Shown here piece after piece: positions 1 to 8,258 of a stretch of DNA of 64,000 nt. The DNA lies in NCBI GenBank assembly GCA_017940005.1, contig JAGAZO010000006.1:1-64000 (forward strand), written 5' to 3'. The notes beneath the pieces were generated by a model. The model saw nothing but the letters and a program-made list of their open reading frames with translations. It was not told where the DNA came from and made no database searches. The position numbers were made by a program, and so were the translations under genes. How positions within the stretch are numbered: the first letter of the stretch is position 1; every line of letters begins with the position of its first letter. The stretch is from Treponema sp. (lineage in GTDB: Bacteria > Spirochaetota > Spirochaetia > Treponematales > Treponemataceae).

Positions 1-204
1 ACTTATTTGACTGCAAGATTATGCTTCTCTAAAAAACACACTAGGGAGAATTATATATTCTTGCTTGAAATTTTTACTGAAAAACAAAATAAAGAATAAC
101 CTGTGATTGCAAACTTCTGAAAAACAAGCAAAAAAATGTAACACGAAGTTAGAAAATGAAATGCAACTTCTTAAAAATTAATTAGGCGAAATATTAAAAA
201 ACTG
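1..204. other. AT-rich non-coding start of window
   Basis: No reading frame or RNA gene is recognisable in this AT-rich stretch before the promoter of the first lipoprotein gene. It may hold the end of an upstream transcription unit, but no clear terminator was seen. Confidence 0.5.
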
Positions 205-271
205 TTGACAGTTATGCAACCGCCAGTTTATACAGGCGACACTTGTACATACCGTTGCATTGTGCTATAGT
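205..271 (+). promoter_or_regulatory. Two tandem sigma70-type promoters for the lipoprotein gene
   Basis: The first pair is TTGACA (205-210), a 17-nt spacer, and TTATAC (228-233). The second is TTGTAC (243-248), a 17-nt spacer, and TATAGT (266-271). The downstream pair would start the mRNA near 278. AGGAG at 293-297 is the ribosome site for the ATG at 304. Confidence 0.6.
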
Positions 272-303
272 TCAGGCTATCATAAATCGCCAGGAGTTTT
301 TTT

Positions 304-1029
304 ATGAAAAAAAATCGTTCTGTCTTATTTGCCGCATTCCTTTTTGCGAGCATGCTCATATTGTCAAGTTGCAAAAGCTGCACAAAATCATCAAACGCAT
401 CAATTCCATATGATATAGTTTCTATATCTGATACAAGTACCTATGCAGATGTGGATATCAGCTATCCACAGTTTGAGAAATTGAGCACACTCAACAAATC
501 GATTGAACATACAGTGCTTGAAGAACGATACGCTGAATTTATGTCGACAGTACAGGAACGTTGGCAAGAAATCAATGCTGCACACAAAGCTATGGGTGCT
601 AGCGAGGATTTACCGCCGCTTGAATACATCGTAAGCTGCGAACCGATTATCAATGGTCCCGACTATATCTCAATGCTTTTCACAACATATGTTTACACTG
701 GCGGTGCGCACGGAGAAACGCTGCTTGAGTCTCTCACATACGATGTCGCAGCACAAAAGATGCTTTCAATCACAGACATCAGCAATCTCTCTCTCAATGA
801 AATCGCAACATATTGTAATGAGCATTTTCTGCAAACGCTCAACTATGGTGGAGAGGACGTCGAATCACAGGATTCACGAAAAGACTGGATAGCAGAAGGC
901 ACTGCACCTGAAGAGTATAATTATCAAATTTTTACATTTGATGGAACAACGCTCACAGTATATTTTGAACCGTACATCGTGGCGCCGTATGCATATGGCG
1001 TACAAAAGGTTGAAATACCGATACAATAA
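304..1029 (+). CDS. Lipoprotein with DUF3298/RsiV-like domain
   Basis: This is a 241-residue envelope protein. The first 23 residues form a lipoprotein signal: a Lys-rich start, a hydrophobic stretch and the lipobox LSSC. The C-terminal half has the YVYTGGAHGE segment and the following 'LTYD...KMLSITDI' pattern typical of the DUF3298 domain found in RsiV and related secreted proteins. The mature protein is therefore probably lipid-anchored in the periplasm or outer membrane. RsiV binds lysozyme, but nothing here shows that this protein does. An AGGAG site 6 nt before the ATG supports the start. It stands alone, convergent with the MATE gene. Confidence 0.75.
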   Translation: MKKNRSVLFAAFLFASMLILSSCKSCTKSSNASIPYDIVSISDTSTYADVDISYPQFEKLSTLNKSIEHTVLEERYAEFMSTVQERWQEINAAHKAMGASEDLPPLEYIVSCEPIINGPDYISMLFTTYVYTGGAHGETLLESLTYDVAAQKMLSITDISNLSLNEIATYCNEHFLQTLNYGGEDVESQDSRKDWIAEGTAPEEYNYQIFTFDGTTLTVYFEPYIVAPYAYGVQKVEIPIQ

Positions 1030-1045
1030 TCAAAAAGCAACGAGA

Positions 1046-1086
1046 ACAAAGTCATTGCACAACGAGCAACTTTGCAGTGACTTTGT
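1046..1086. terminator. Hairpin between convergent genes
   Basis: ACAAAGTCATTGCA (1046-1059) pairs with TGCAGTGACTTTGT (1073-1086), 14 positions with one G-T wobble. It lies between the stop of the lipoprotein gene and the stop of the MATE gene and could end transcription from both sides, although T tracts are short. Confidence 0.5.
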
Positions 1087-2474
1087 CATATTACATGCTT
1101 CTGTTTCCATCTACCGCTATGAAAACGCCATATGAAGCAAAGCGAGCGCACACTCCAATCAAGCACCATTGCAAACCAAATGCCAAGCGCTGCAAAAGAG
1201 CTTGACCAATTCATATGTTGCACGAGTCCAAATAACTCTGTTTTTGCAAATACATAGCTCATGCCTATGCGCACAACACACATGGAAATCACCGACACAA
1301 TCATCGTAAATACAGCATCGCCAGCAGCACGCAATGCATTTGGAAACGCAAATGAGAATGACCAAATTGCCATTGTAAAAATACCGTGCGTAAGCGTCAT
1401 GTACCATGCAAGCTGTGTTGTTTCGCTCGACAAATTGTACAATTGCAAGATTTTATTTGAGCATAGCAACAACGGAATATTTAATATGATAAGCGATACA
1501 TATGCAATCATCATCAACTTTTTCGTATAGTATGCAGCTTGTTCAGCATCGCCAACTCCCATGCATTGTCCGACAACAGTAAGCATACCAAGTCCAATTG
1601 CAGCGCTGGGAAGCACTTCAAATGACGCAAGCGTATTCGCTGCAGCATTTGCGGCAATTGCAGTTGTACCAAATGTTGCAATAAGCGACAGTACAAGAAT
1701 TTTACCAATTTGAAATACGCTGTTCTCAAGACCATTTGGTATGCCTATTGCAAGAATACGATGCATGAGCTTCCTGTCAAATTCAAAACGTAATATCCCT
1801 TTGATTGAAATCAATTCGCGACCTTTGTACCTACCGCCTTTATACAGCAGCGCAAGCAAAATACCAGCAGCAGCGCCGCGCGAGATGAGCGTTGGAAGCG
1901 CAACTCCCTCAACACCCCATTTTAACCCGTACAGCAAAACAGCGTTTCCGCTAATGTTTAAAACATTTATCAATAATGATATAAGCATTGAGACACGAGA
2001 ATTTCCCTGCGCACGAAAAAGCGCAGCGCATGCGTTATACAGCCCAATCGAAGGCAGCGCAAAAATTGTTATAAGAAAATACGTACTCGCGGCATCCATA
2101 ACGCTGCCTTCAATATCGCCAAATAAAAATGATAACAAATTTTTGCGCAAACACAAGCAAATTGTCATAATCACAAATGCGGCTATAAGAATCGCATAGA
2201 TAAGCTGCTTTGCCGTTTTTGAAGCCATGTCACGCGCATCATGCCCGATGTATTGGGCTGCAACAACTGCTCCACCTGTGCCAAGCGCCGCAAACAACTG
2301 CACAAGCAGTATGTTAAGCGAATCAACAAGCGACACACCAGAAACAGACGATTCACCGAGTGTCGCCACCATAACAATATCTATCATACCAAGCAGTATA
2401 GAAAGTAACTGCTCAACAATAAGCGGCCAGATGAGACGAAATAAGTCGCGAGAAGAAAATAGGGCATGAGTCAT
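1086..2474 (-). CDS. MATE family efflux transporter
   Basis: This 462-residue integral membrane protein has the 12-helix length and layout of multidrug and toxin extrusion (MATE/NorM) antiporters, which export organic cations in exchange for Na+ or H+. The N-terminal half shows the family pattern 'LIWPLIVEQLLSILLGMIDIVMV' with the following 'LGTGGAVVAAQYIGH', and the second half repeats it around 'GIPNGLENSVFQIGK' and 'VVGQCMG'. The ATG lies only 9 nt below the stop of the amino-acid ABC ATPase gene, so it is probably the last gene of that operon. Its substrate cannot be told from the sequence. Confidence 0.9.
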   Translation of the reverse strand: MTHALFSSRDLFRLIWPLIVEQLLSILLGMIDIVMVATLGESSVSGVSLVDSLNILLVQLFAALGTGGAVVAAQYIGHDARDMASKTAKQLIYAILIAAFVIMTICLCLRKNLLSFLFGDIEGSVMDAASTYFLITIFALPSIGLYNACAALFRAQGNSRVSMLISLLINVLNISGNAVLLYGLKWGVEGVALPTLISRGAAAGILLALLYKGGRYKGRELISIKGILRFEFDRKLMHRILAIGIPNGLENSVFQIGKILVLSLIATFGTTAIAANAAANTLASFEVLPSAAIGLGMLTVVGQCMGVGDAEQAAYYTKKLMMIAYVSLIILNIPLLLCSNKILQLYNLSSETTQLAWYMTLTHGIFTMAIWSFSFAFPNALRAAGDAVFTMIVSVISMCVVRIGMSYVFAKTELFGLVQHMNWSSSFAALGIWFAMVLDWSVRSLCFIWRFHSGRWKQKHVI

Positions 2475-2483
2475 ATGCGTTTT

Positions 2484-3206
2484 CTACAACACAGAATTTA
2501 AGAATTGCTGCAGACGTTCACTTCTGGGATTGTTAAAAATTGTCATAGGAGTGCCAGACTCCTCGATGATGCCGTCAGCCATAAACAGCACTCGCGTTGC
2601 AACTTCACGCGCAAATCCCATCTCGTGAGAAACGACAACCATTGTCATGCCGTCGTCAGCCAAATCTTTCATCAAGTGGAGCACTTCACCAACCATTTCA
2701 GGATCAAGCGCGGAAGTAGGTTCGTCGAACAACATAACTTCAGGATTCATTGCGAGCGCGCGCACAATCGCAATACGTTGCTTTTGTCCGCCGGAAAGCT
2801 TTGACGGATATGAGGCAGCTTTATCTGCAAGCCCAATCCGTGTAAGCAGTTTCATAGCGTTTTCTTCTGCTTTTGCTTTTGTCTGCTTTTTAAGCGTGAT
2901 AGGTGCAAGCGTAATATTCTGCAACACAGTGAGATGCGGAAACAAATTGAAATGTTGAAACACCATGCCTATTTTGCTGCGCAGCTCATCGATGTTCGTT
3001 TTTTCATCAGTTATGTCAATGTTGTGAAAATAGATGTGTCCGCTGTCCGGCGTTTCAAGCAAATTGAGACAGCGCAAAAATGTGCTCTTGCCCGCTCCCG
3101 ACGGCCCGATGATTACAATTTTTTCACCCTGCACTATGTTTTCAGAAATAGCATCAAGGACAACAGTGTTTTCAAATTTTTTTGTTAAATTTTTAACCTC
3201 TATCAC
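2484..3206 (-). CDS. Polar amino acid ABC transporter, ATP-binding subunit
   Basis: This is the ATPase of a GlnQ/HisP-type importer; it drives uptake by hydrolysing ATP under the permease. Visible motifs are Walker [10 protein letters not shown] (residues 34-42), Q-loop HFNLFPH, signature LSGGQKQR, Walker [13 protein letters not shown] and the switch His in [11 protein letters not shown] chose the GTG at 3206 (protein [11 protein letters not shown]) because GGAGG lies 10 nt upstream and the family begins this way; a TTG at 3227 would add seven unrelated residues. The GTG lies 14 nt inside the end of the permease gene, suggesting translational coupling. Confidence 0.93.
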   Translation of the reverse strand: MIEVKNLTKKFENTVVLDAISENIVQGEKIVIIGPSGAGKSTFLRCLNLLETPDSGHIYFHNIDITDEKTNIDELRSKIGMVFQHFNLFPHLTVLQNITLAPITLKKQTKAKAEENAMKLLTRIGLADKAASYPSKLSGGQKQRIAIVRALAMNPEVMLFDEPTSALDPEMVGEVLHLMKDLADDGMTMVVVSHEMGFAREVATRVLFMADGIIEESGTPMTIFNNPRSERLQQFLNSVL

Positions 3207-3858
3207 TGCGCGCCAGCCTCCGCTCAAAAATTGAAAAGAATTTTGTCAGGCCGACAGTAAGGCACAGATAAATTACAGCACAAGAAAGCAACGGCACCCA
3301 CGCGTTATATGTGGCATTGCGGATATTGTCGCATGCTTTTTGCAAATCGATTACAGCGATGAAGCTTGCTATAGATGTCTCCTTGATGAGCGCGATGAAC
3401 TCGCTCGTGTATGTGGGCAGAATAGTGCGCACCGCTTGCGGCATGATTATTTTAATAAGCGTCTGCCACCACGAAAGACCGAGCGAGCGTCCTGCCTCCA
3501 TCTGCCCGGCGTCAACGCCTTGAATACCGGCGCGGAAAATCTCCGTGCAGTATGCGCCTGAATTGATGCCGAACGAAATAATTGCGACAAGAACAGCATT
3601 ACTCATGCCAAGCGGCGAAAAAATGACAAAGTAGAAAATCATAAGTTGTGTCGCCATAGGTACGCCGCGAATAATGGTCGTATATACTACAGAGATTTTC
3701 TGCAACACTTTGTTCTTCGAGATTTTAAACAGCGCGAATATACAGCCGAGCACAGAGCCTATGAGGACGGCACACAAAGCGATGAGCAATGTTGTGCCAA
3801 GTCCACGCAATACGAGCGTCCAACGTCCGTGCGAAATCATAGTATCATAGAATGTCAC
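3193..3858 (-). CDS. Polar amino acid ABC transporter, permease subunit
   Basis: This 221-residue inner-membrane subunit belongs to the His/Glu/Gln/Arg/opine permease family. The cytoplasmic EAA loop that contacts the ATPase is visible as '[28 protein letters not shown]', and the N-terminal [11 protein letters not shown] segment is typical. About five hydrophobic helices are present. Only one permease gene is found, so the channel is probably a homodimer. It sits between the binding protein and the ATPase genes in one operon. Substrate specificity is not visible. Confidence 0.92.
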   Translation of the reverse strand: MTFYDTMISHGRWTLVLRGLGTTLLIALCAVLIGSVLGCIFALFKISKNKVLQKISVVYTTIIRGVPMATQLMIFYFVIFSPLGMSNAVLVAIISFGINSGAYCTEIFRAGIQGVDAGQMEAGRSLGLSWWQTLIKIIMPQAVRTILPTYTSEFIALIKETSIASFIAVIDLQKACDNIRNATYNAWVPLLSCAVIYLCLTVGLTKFFSIFERRLARSDRG

Positions 3859-3947
3859 TGTTTACTCCTAAAGGCTACTGTCCCGACAACTACGCTTTCC
3901 AGAAAATTCGCGGGCGCACTATGCACAGTAATTCCGTCAAAACGTCA

Positions 3948-4718
3948 TCATTTCCGAACGATAATCACTTGGTTCGATGAGTAATATGGCTCGGAAAAAT
4001 CAACATTCTTTCTGCGCTCGTCAGTCGCCGTCATGCCGGCAGCGATAAAATCAATCGCATTTGACTGAAGCGCCGCAATCAATCCGTCAAACGCCATGTC
4101 GACAATTTGCAGTTTTTTTCCGTAGTCGCGTGCAATCATCTGGCTCATCGTTACATCAAAGCCAATCGGTGTTGCTCCTTCCATATATTCAAATGGCGGA
4201 AATGCCGCATTTGTTCCCATCTTGATTATGTCACCATTCGTTTCGATTTCATCAGGCACAATGATATTGCCATCAACAGGCATAAATGCATTGACAAGCT
4301 GCTCGTATGTACCGTCAGCTTTCATTGCAGAAATAGTTTTATTAATTGAATCGAGCAGCGCGGCATTTCCTTTTTTGACAGCGATTGCATATTCTTCAGT
4401 CGCAAATTGAATGTCGAGTATTGCCAAATCAGCATTGCGCTTGACAATCTCTTTTGCAGGAAGCTCGTCAAGGATGATTGCATCGATTGCGCCGTTCTTT
4501 AAATCAAGTGCAGCATCCATGCCCGTCTTGAACGATTTAAGAGTAGCATTTGCTATATTTTCCTCTACATACAATTCGCCCGTCGTTCCCGCTTGGCAAC
4601 CTATTCGTTTACCATCTAAATCTTCAACTGATGTGATAGAAACTTGCACATTTTTTGCACATGATACACTAAACAACGCAACAGCAATGACAATTCCAAA
4701 TACAATTTTTTTCATCAT
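3948..4718 (-). CDS. Circularly permuted amino acid ABC transporter substrate-binding lipoprotein
   Basis: This 256-residue lipoprotein (lipobox FSVSC, Cys20) captures the amino acid for the importer. Its parts match the SBP_bac_3 family but in rotated order. Residues about 27-115 are lobe 2 (SVEDLDGKRIGCQAGTTGE through FATEEYAIAV); about 116-145 are the normal C-terminal helix (SINKTISAMKADGTYEQL); a linker follows; residues 164-256 are the normal N-terminal lobe (MGTNAAFPPFEYM, GFDV, FDGLIAALQ, DFSEPYY) and the protein ends at the lobe hinge, VIIVRK. In GlnH-like proteins the last block comes first. All ligand-binding segments are kept, so the protein is probably functional. AAGGAG precedes the ATG. 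Confidence 0.9.
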   Translation of the reverse strand: MMKKIVFGIVIAVALFSVSCAKNVQVSITSVEDLDGKRIGCQAGTTGELYVEENIANATLKSFKTGMDAALDLKNGAIDAIILDELPAKEIVKRNADLAILDIQFATEEYAIAVKKGNAALLDSINKTISAMKADGTYEQLVNAFMPVDGNIIVPDEIETNGDIIKMGTNAAFPPFEYMEGATPIGFDVTMSQMIARDYGKKLQIVDMAFDGLIAALQSNAIDFIAAGMTATDERRKNVDFSEPYYSSNQVIIVRK

Positions 4719-4785
4719 TAAACTCCTTACGCGAAATTATCCACGAAAAATAAAAATGAGCAGAATATGCTCCGCTTATTGTATG

Positions 4786-4814
4786 AGTATAAAATTTTGA
4801 AAAACAAAAGTCAA
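4786..4814 (-). promoter_or_regulatory. Promoter of the amino acid ABC operon
   Basis: On the minus strand TTGACT (4814-4809), a 17-nt spacer and TATACT (4791-4786) form a near-consensus sigma70 promoter. The mRNA would start near 4779 and leave a leader of about 60 nt containing a small hairpin (GAGCA/TGCTC, 4758-4772). Confidence 0.7.
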
Positions 4815-4857
4815 TTATTTTTCGTTTTCAGAAATGAACATCTCTGATACAGAACAT

Positions 4858-5757
4858 CTAAACATGTCCTCTTTTACGCAAATCAAATTTTGTTTGCGCA
4901 AGCACAACCGCAAAAAAAATAAAAACGCAGCCGACAATCATGCGCACCGTGAGGCGCTCGTGCAACAAAAGCGTGCTGAACAAAACACCGAACACAGATT
5001 CAAATGACAGGAGAAGCGCAACAAGCGACGACTGCACATACTTCAAGCCTACATTCTGCAACGCAAACGCAACCATCGTGCTCAATAGTCCGAGATACAG
5101 CATGGAAACAATCACGCGTGAATTTTTTACTGCTGCAAACGGAAATGCACCGTCGAAAAACGGCGCAACTATCCACGAAAAAATTGCCGCAAAGAAAAAT
5201 TGGAGCACTGTCAACAAAATGGGGCTTTGGTCAACATTGCACTTTTCCATGTACAAAATATGTGCCGCATAAAAGACGCCGCACACGAGTGTAAGCGCGT
5301 CGCCCTTGTTCATTGACAAGATGCCGTCGTCGTTTGAAAGCGCGAGCAATCCTATACCGAGGATTGAAATTGCAGCAGCAGTAAACACGTACCACTTTGG
5401 ACGTTTTTTGTACAGTGGCCAACTGAACAGCGGCACAAGCATAACGTACATCGTTGTGAGAAATGCGTTTTTGCCAGCCGTCGTGTACTTGCATCCGACA
5501 GTTTGAAACGCATAGGCAAAAAATAAAAACGCGCCGAGCATCGCACCGTTTTTCCAATACGCGCTGTTGAGCAGCTTCAACTGTTTTGCGAACAGCAGCG
5601 CGAGGGCAACCGTCGCAATTGAAAAGCGAAACGCCATCATGTAGATTGCACCAATATAGTCGAGACTGTCTTTTACGATGACAAATGCAAAGCCCCAAAT
5701 GCACGATGCGAGCAGCAAACCGCATGCTGCAAAAAATGAGATGCGTTTTCCTGTCAT
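4858..5757 (-). CDS. EamA/DMT family transporter
   Basis: This 299-residue protein has ten hydrophobic segments arranged as two EamA repeats, as in drug/metabolite transporters such as RhaT-like and YdcZ-like exporters. The first repeat begins 'LLLASCIWGFAFVIVKDSL', and the second ends with the family pattern 'FESVFGVLFSTLLLHERLTVRMIVGCVFIFFAVVLA'. Its ATG overlaps the stop of glgP by four bases (ATGA), so it is translated from the glgX-glgP transcript. What it transports is unknown; the link with glycogen breakdown may be only organisational. Confidence 0.88.
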   Translation of the reverse strand: MTGKRISFFAACGLLLASCIWGFAFVIVKDSLDYIGAIYMMAFRFSIATVALALLFAKQLKLLNSAYWKNGAMLGAFLFFAYAFQTVGCKYTTAGKNAFLTTMYVMLVPLFSWPLYKKRPKWYVFTAAAISILGIGLLALSNDDGILSMNKGDALTLVCGVFYAAHILYMEKCNVDQSPILLTVLQFFFAAIFSWIVAPFFDGAFPFAAVKNSRVIVSMLYLGLLSTMVAFALQNVGLKYVQSSLVALLLSFESVFGVLFSTLLLHERLTVRMIVGCVFIFFAVVLAQTKFDLRKRGHV

Positions 5758-8219
5758 TCTGCCTCGTCAGCAACTTCTATCGGCTGCTTTTTCAAATGCC
5801 AGATGTCGCGCACATAATCCTCGATTGTGCGATCTGAAGAAAATTTGCCGCTGTTCGCAATGTTCAGCAACGCTTTGCGCGTCCATGCCCGTTGATTTTG
5901 ATACGATGCGACAACGGCTTCCTGCACTTTGCAATACGCATCAAAATCCGCGAGAATATAGTACACGTCGGGGCGCTGCCCCTCAACGCCATACACGAGC
6001 GAGTCGTGCAGCTCCTTGAACTCTTGATGCGTCGGGTCGTATGTGCCGTCAACAAGCTGTTCTACAACGCGCGCAAGCTGCGGGTTTCGCGCGAGCATTT
6101 CCTGCGGATTGTAGCTGTGCTCGTTTTGCATTTTAATAATCTCTTGCGCAGAAAGCCCAAACGTGAACACATTTTCTTTTCCCGCCTCATTGACAATTTC
6201 GATATTTGCGCCGTCCATAGTGCCGAGCGTAAGCGCGCCGTTCACCATAAACTTCATGTTGCTCGTGCCCGAAGCTTCAAAGCCAGCGGTAGAAATCTGC
6301 TCGGACACATCTGCTGCGGGAAATATTTTTTCTGCAATGCTCACGCGGTAGTTTTCAACAAATACAACGCGTATTTTGCCGCGCACGCGACGGTCATTGT
6401 TGATTCTATCTGCAACAGTATTTATCAATTTAATAATTGTCTTTGCACGACGATAGCCTGAAGCAGCTTTTGCGCCAAATATAAATGTGCGTGCAGGTGG
6501 ATTAAAATCTGCCTCGTCTATGAGACGGTTGTACAGATACATGATGTGCAGCACGTTGAGCAGCTGCCGCTTGTATTCGTGAAGACGCTTTACCTGCACG
6601 TCAAAAATACTGTCAGGGTCAAGAAATTCGTTTTGCGTGTGCTTCAAATATTCTGCAAGGTGCTGTTTGTTCGCACGCTTGATTGCGGCAAGCTCGTCGA
6701 GCGTTGCATCGTCGTCAGCAAATTTTTCAAGCGCTTTAAGGCGCGGCAAATCTTTTTCCCACCCGTGACCGATGCGTTTTGTGATAAACGATGCAAGCGC
6801 AGGATTTGCGTTCAAGAGCCAGCGGCGCTGCGTAATGCCGTTTGTCTTATTGTTAAATTTTTCAGGATACAGTTCGTACCAGTTTTTAAGCTCGCGCGTC
6901 TTCAGCAATTCTGTGTGCAGCTCTGCAACGCCGTTCACGCTGAAGCATGATGCAATCGCAAGCCACGCCATGTACACTCTACCGTTGTTGATAATTGACA
7001 TATGTTGATGGCGGTCATAGTCGTCAGGATATTTTTCACGCACGGTGATAAGAAAACGCCTGTTGATTTCTTCAACGATTTGATAGACGCGCGGAAGCAG
7101 TCCTTGAAAAATTTCGATAGGCCATTTTTCGAGCGCCTCCGAGAGAATTGTGTGGTTTGTATATGCAAATGTGCGCGACACAACATGCCACGCTTCATCC
7201 CAGCCCGCATTGTAGTCATCCATGAGGATGCGCATAAGTTCTGGAATAGCTACGACGGGATGCGTGTCGTTGAGCTGAATGACGTGCAGCTCTGAAAATT
7301 TGCTAAAGTCAGTGCCAAAGTGCGCAACATAGTGATGCACTAAATCCTGCAAGCTTGCGGACGAGAAAAAATACTGCTGTTTGAGGCGAAGCGCTTTTCC
7401 ACTCGGACCTGAGTCGTTCGGATAAAGCACGCGGCTGATATTCTCCGCACTGTTCTGACGCTCTACCGCACGATTGTACTGCATGTCGTTGAACAGCTGC
7501 AAATCAAATCCGTTTGGCGATGTTGCTTCCCACAAGCGCAGCGTGCCCACTGTATTCGTGTCGTAGCCAACAATAGGCATATCGTATGGCGTCGCAGTGA
7601 CTTCTTCTGCGTTTTCAAGAAAAAAGCGCGTGCGTCCGTCAGGAGCTTTGCCGTATGAAATAGTGCCGCCAAATTTTACCGTCACCGCTAAATCGCTGCG
7701 CTTTATTTCCCATGGGTCGCGATGACGAAGCCAGTTGTCCGGATACTCAACTTGGTGACCATTTTCAATGCGCTGTTCAAACATGCCGTATTCATACCGT
7801 ATGCCATATCCAACACCAGGATAGTCGAGCGTCGCAAGGCTGTCGAGGAAACATGCAGCAAGCCTGCCGAGACCGCCATTGCCAAGACCTGCGTCAGGCT
7901 CCTCGTCCTCAATCATATTGAAATCTATATTCATCCCTTTGAGCACTTCCACAACATGCTCTTTGATTCCCGCATTGATAAGATTATTGCTGAGCGCGCG
8001 TCCCATTAAAAATTCTGCCGACAGATAATAAATTTTGCGCACGGGGTTTTCTTCATATGCGCGGCGCGTAGCCATCCAGTTTTTCATAATCGGCTTGAGC
8101 GCAGACGCAGAGACTGCATCAAACAGATCGTGCTTTGTCGCCTGCGAAACATCTTTTCCGTATTGATTGTACAGCCTTGCCGACAGTGTAGCCTTAAATT
8201 CATCAGCATTAAATTCCAT
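5754..8219 (-). CDS. glgP: Glycogen/maltodextrin phosphorylase
   Basis: This enzyme cuts alpha-1,4 glucan ends with phosphate to release glucose-1-phosphate, using pyridoxal phosphate. The 821-residue length is standard. Conserved segments include YLSAEFLMGR near residue 65, DAGLGNGGLGRLAACFLDS, the HPVVAIPELMR region, and the cofactor lysine in EASGTSNMKFMVNGALT with following GTMDGANIEI. I chose ATG 8219 because GGAGG lies 6 nt before it; the GTG at 8237 would add six residues with no support. It follows glgX by 39 nt and overlaps the EamA gene by four bases, forming one operon. Confidence 0.96.
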   Translation of the reverse strand: MEFNADEFKATLSARLYNQYGKDVSQATKHDLFDAVSASALKPIMKNWMATRRAYEENPVRKIYYLSAEFLMGRALSNNLINAGIKEHVVEVLKGMNIDFNMIEDEEPDAGLGNGGLGRLAACFLDSLATLDYPGVGYGIRYEYGMFEQRIENGHQVEYPDNWLRHRDPWEIKRSDLAVTVKFGGTISYGKAPDGRTRFFLENAEEVTATPYDMPIVGYDTNTVGTLRLWEATSPNGFDLQLFNDMQYNRAVERQNSAENISRVLYPNDSGPSGKALRLKQQYFFSSASLQDLVHHYVAHFGTDFSKFSELHVIQLNDTHPVVAIPELMRILMDDYNAGWDEAWHVVSRTFAYTNHTILSEALEKWPIEIFQGLLPRVYQIVEEINRRFLITVREKYPDDYDRHQHMSIINNGRVYMAWLAIASCFSVNGVAELHTELLKTRELKNWYELYPEKFNNKTNGITQRRWLLNANPALASFITKRIGHGWEKDLPRLKALEKFADDDATLDELAAIKRANKQHLAEYLKHTQNEFLDPDSIFDVQVKRLHEYKRQLLNVLHIMYLYNRLIDEADFNPPARTFIFGAKAASGYRRAKTIIKLINTVADRINNDRRVRGKIRVVFVENYRVSIAEKIFPAADVSEQISTAGFEASGTSNMKFMVNGALTLGTMDGANIEIVNEAGKENVFTFGLSAQEIIKMQNEHSYNPQEMLARNPQLARVVEQLVDGTYDPTHQEFKELHDSLVYGVEGQRPDVYYILADFDAYCKVQEAVVASYQNQRAWTRKALLNIANSGKFSSDRTIEDYVRDIWHLKKQPIEVADEAE

Positions 8220-8258
8220 AATTATCCTCCAGAACACTGGTACATGAAAAATATAATT

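Noticed and set aside
5231-5773. 180-residue minus frame overlapping the EamA gene
   Set aside because: It overlaps the well-supported EamA reading frame in a different frame and has no hydrophobic pattern or motif.
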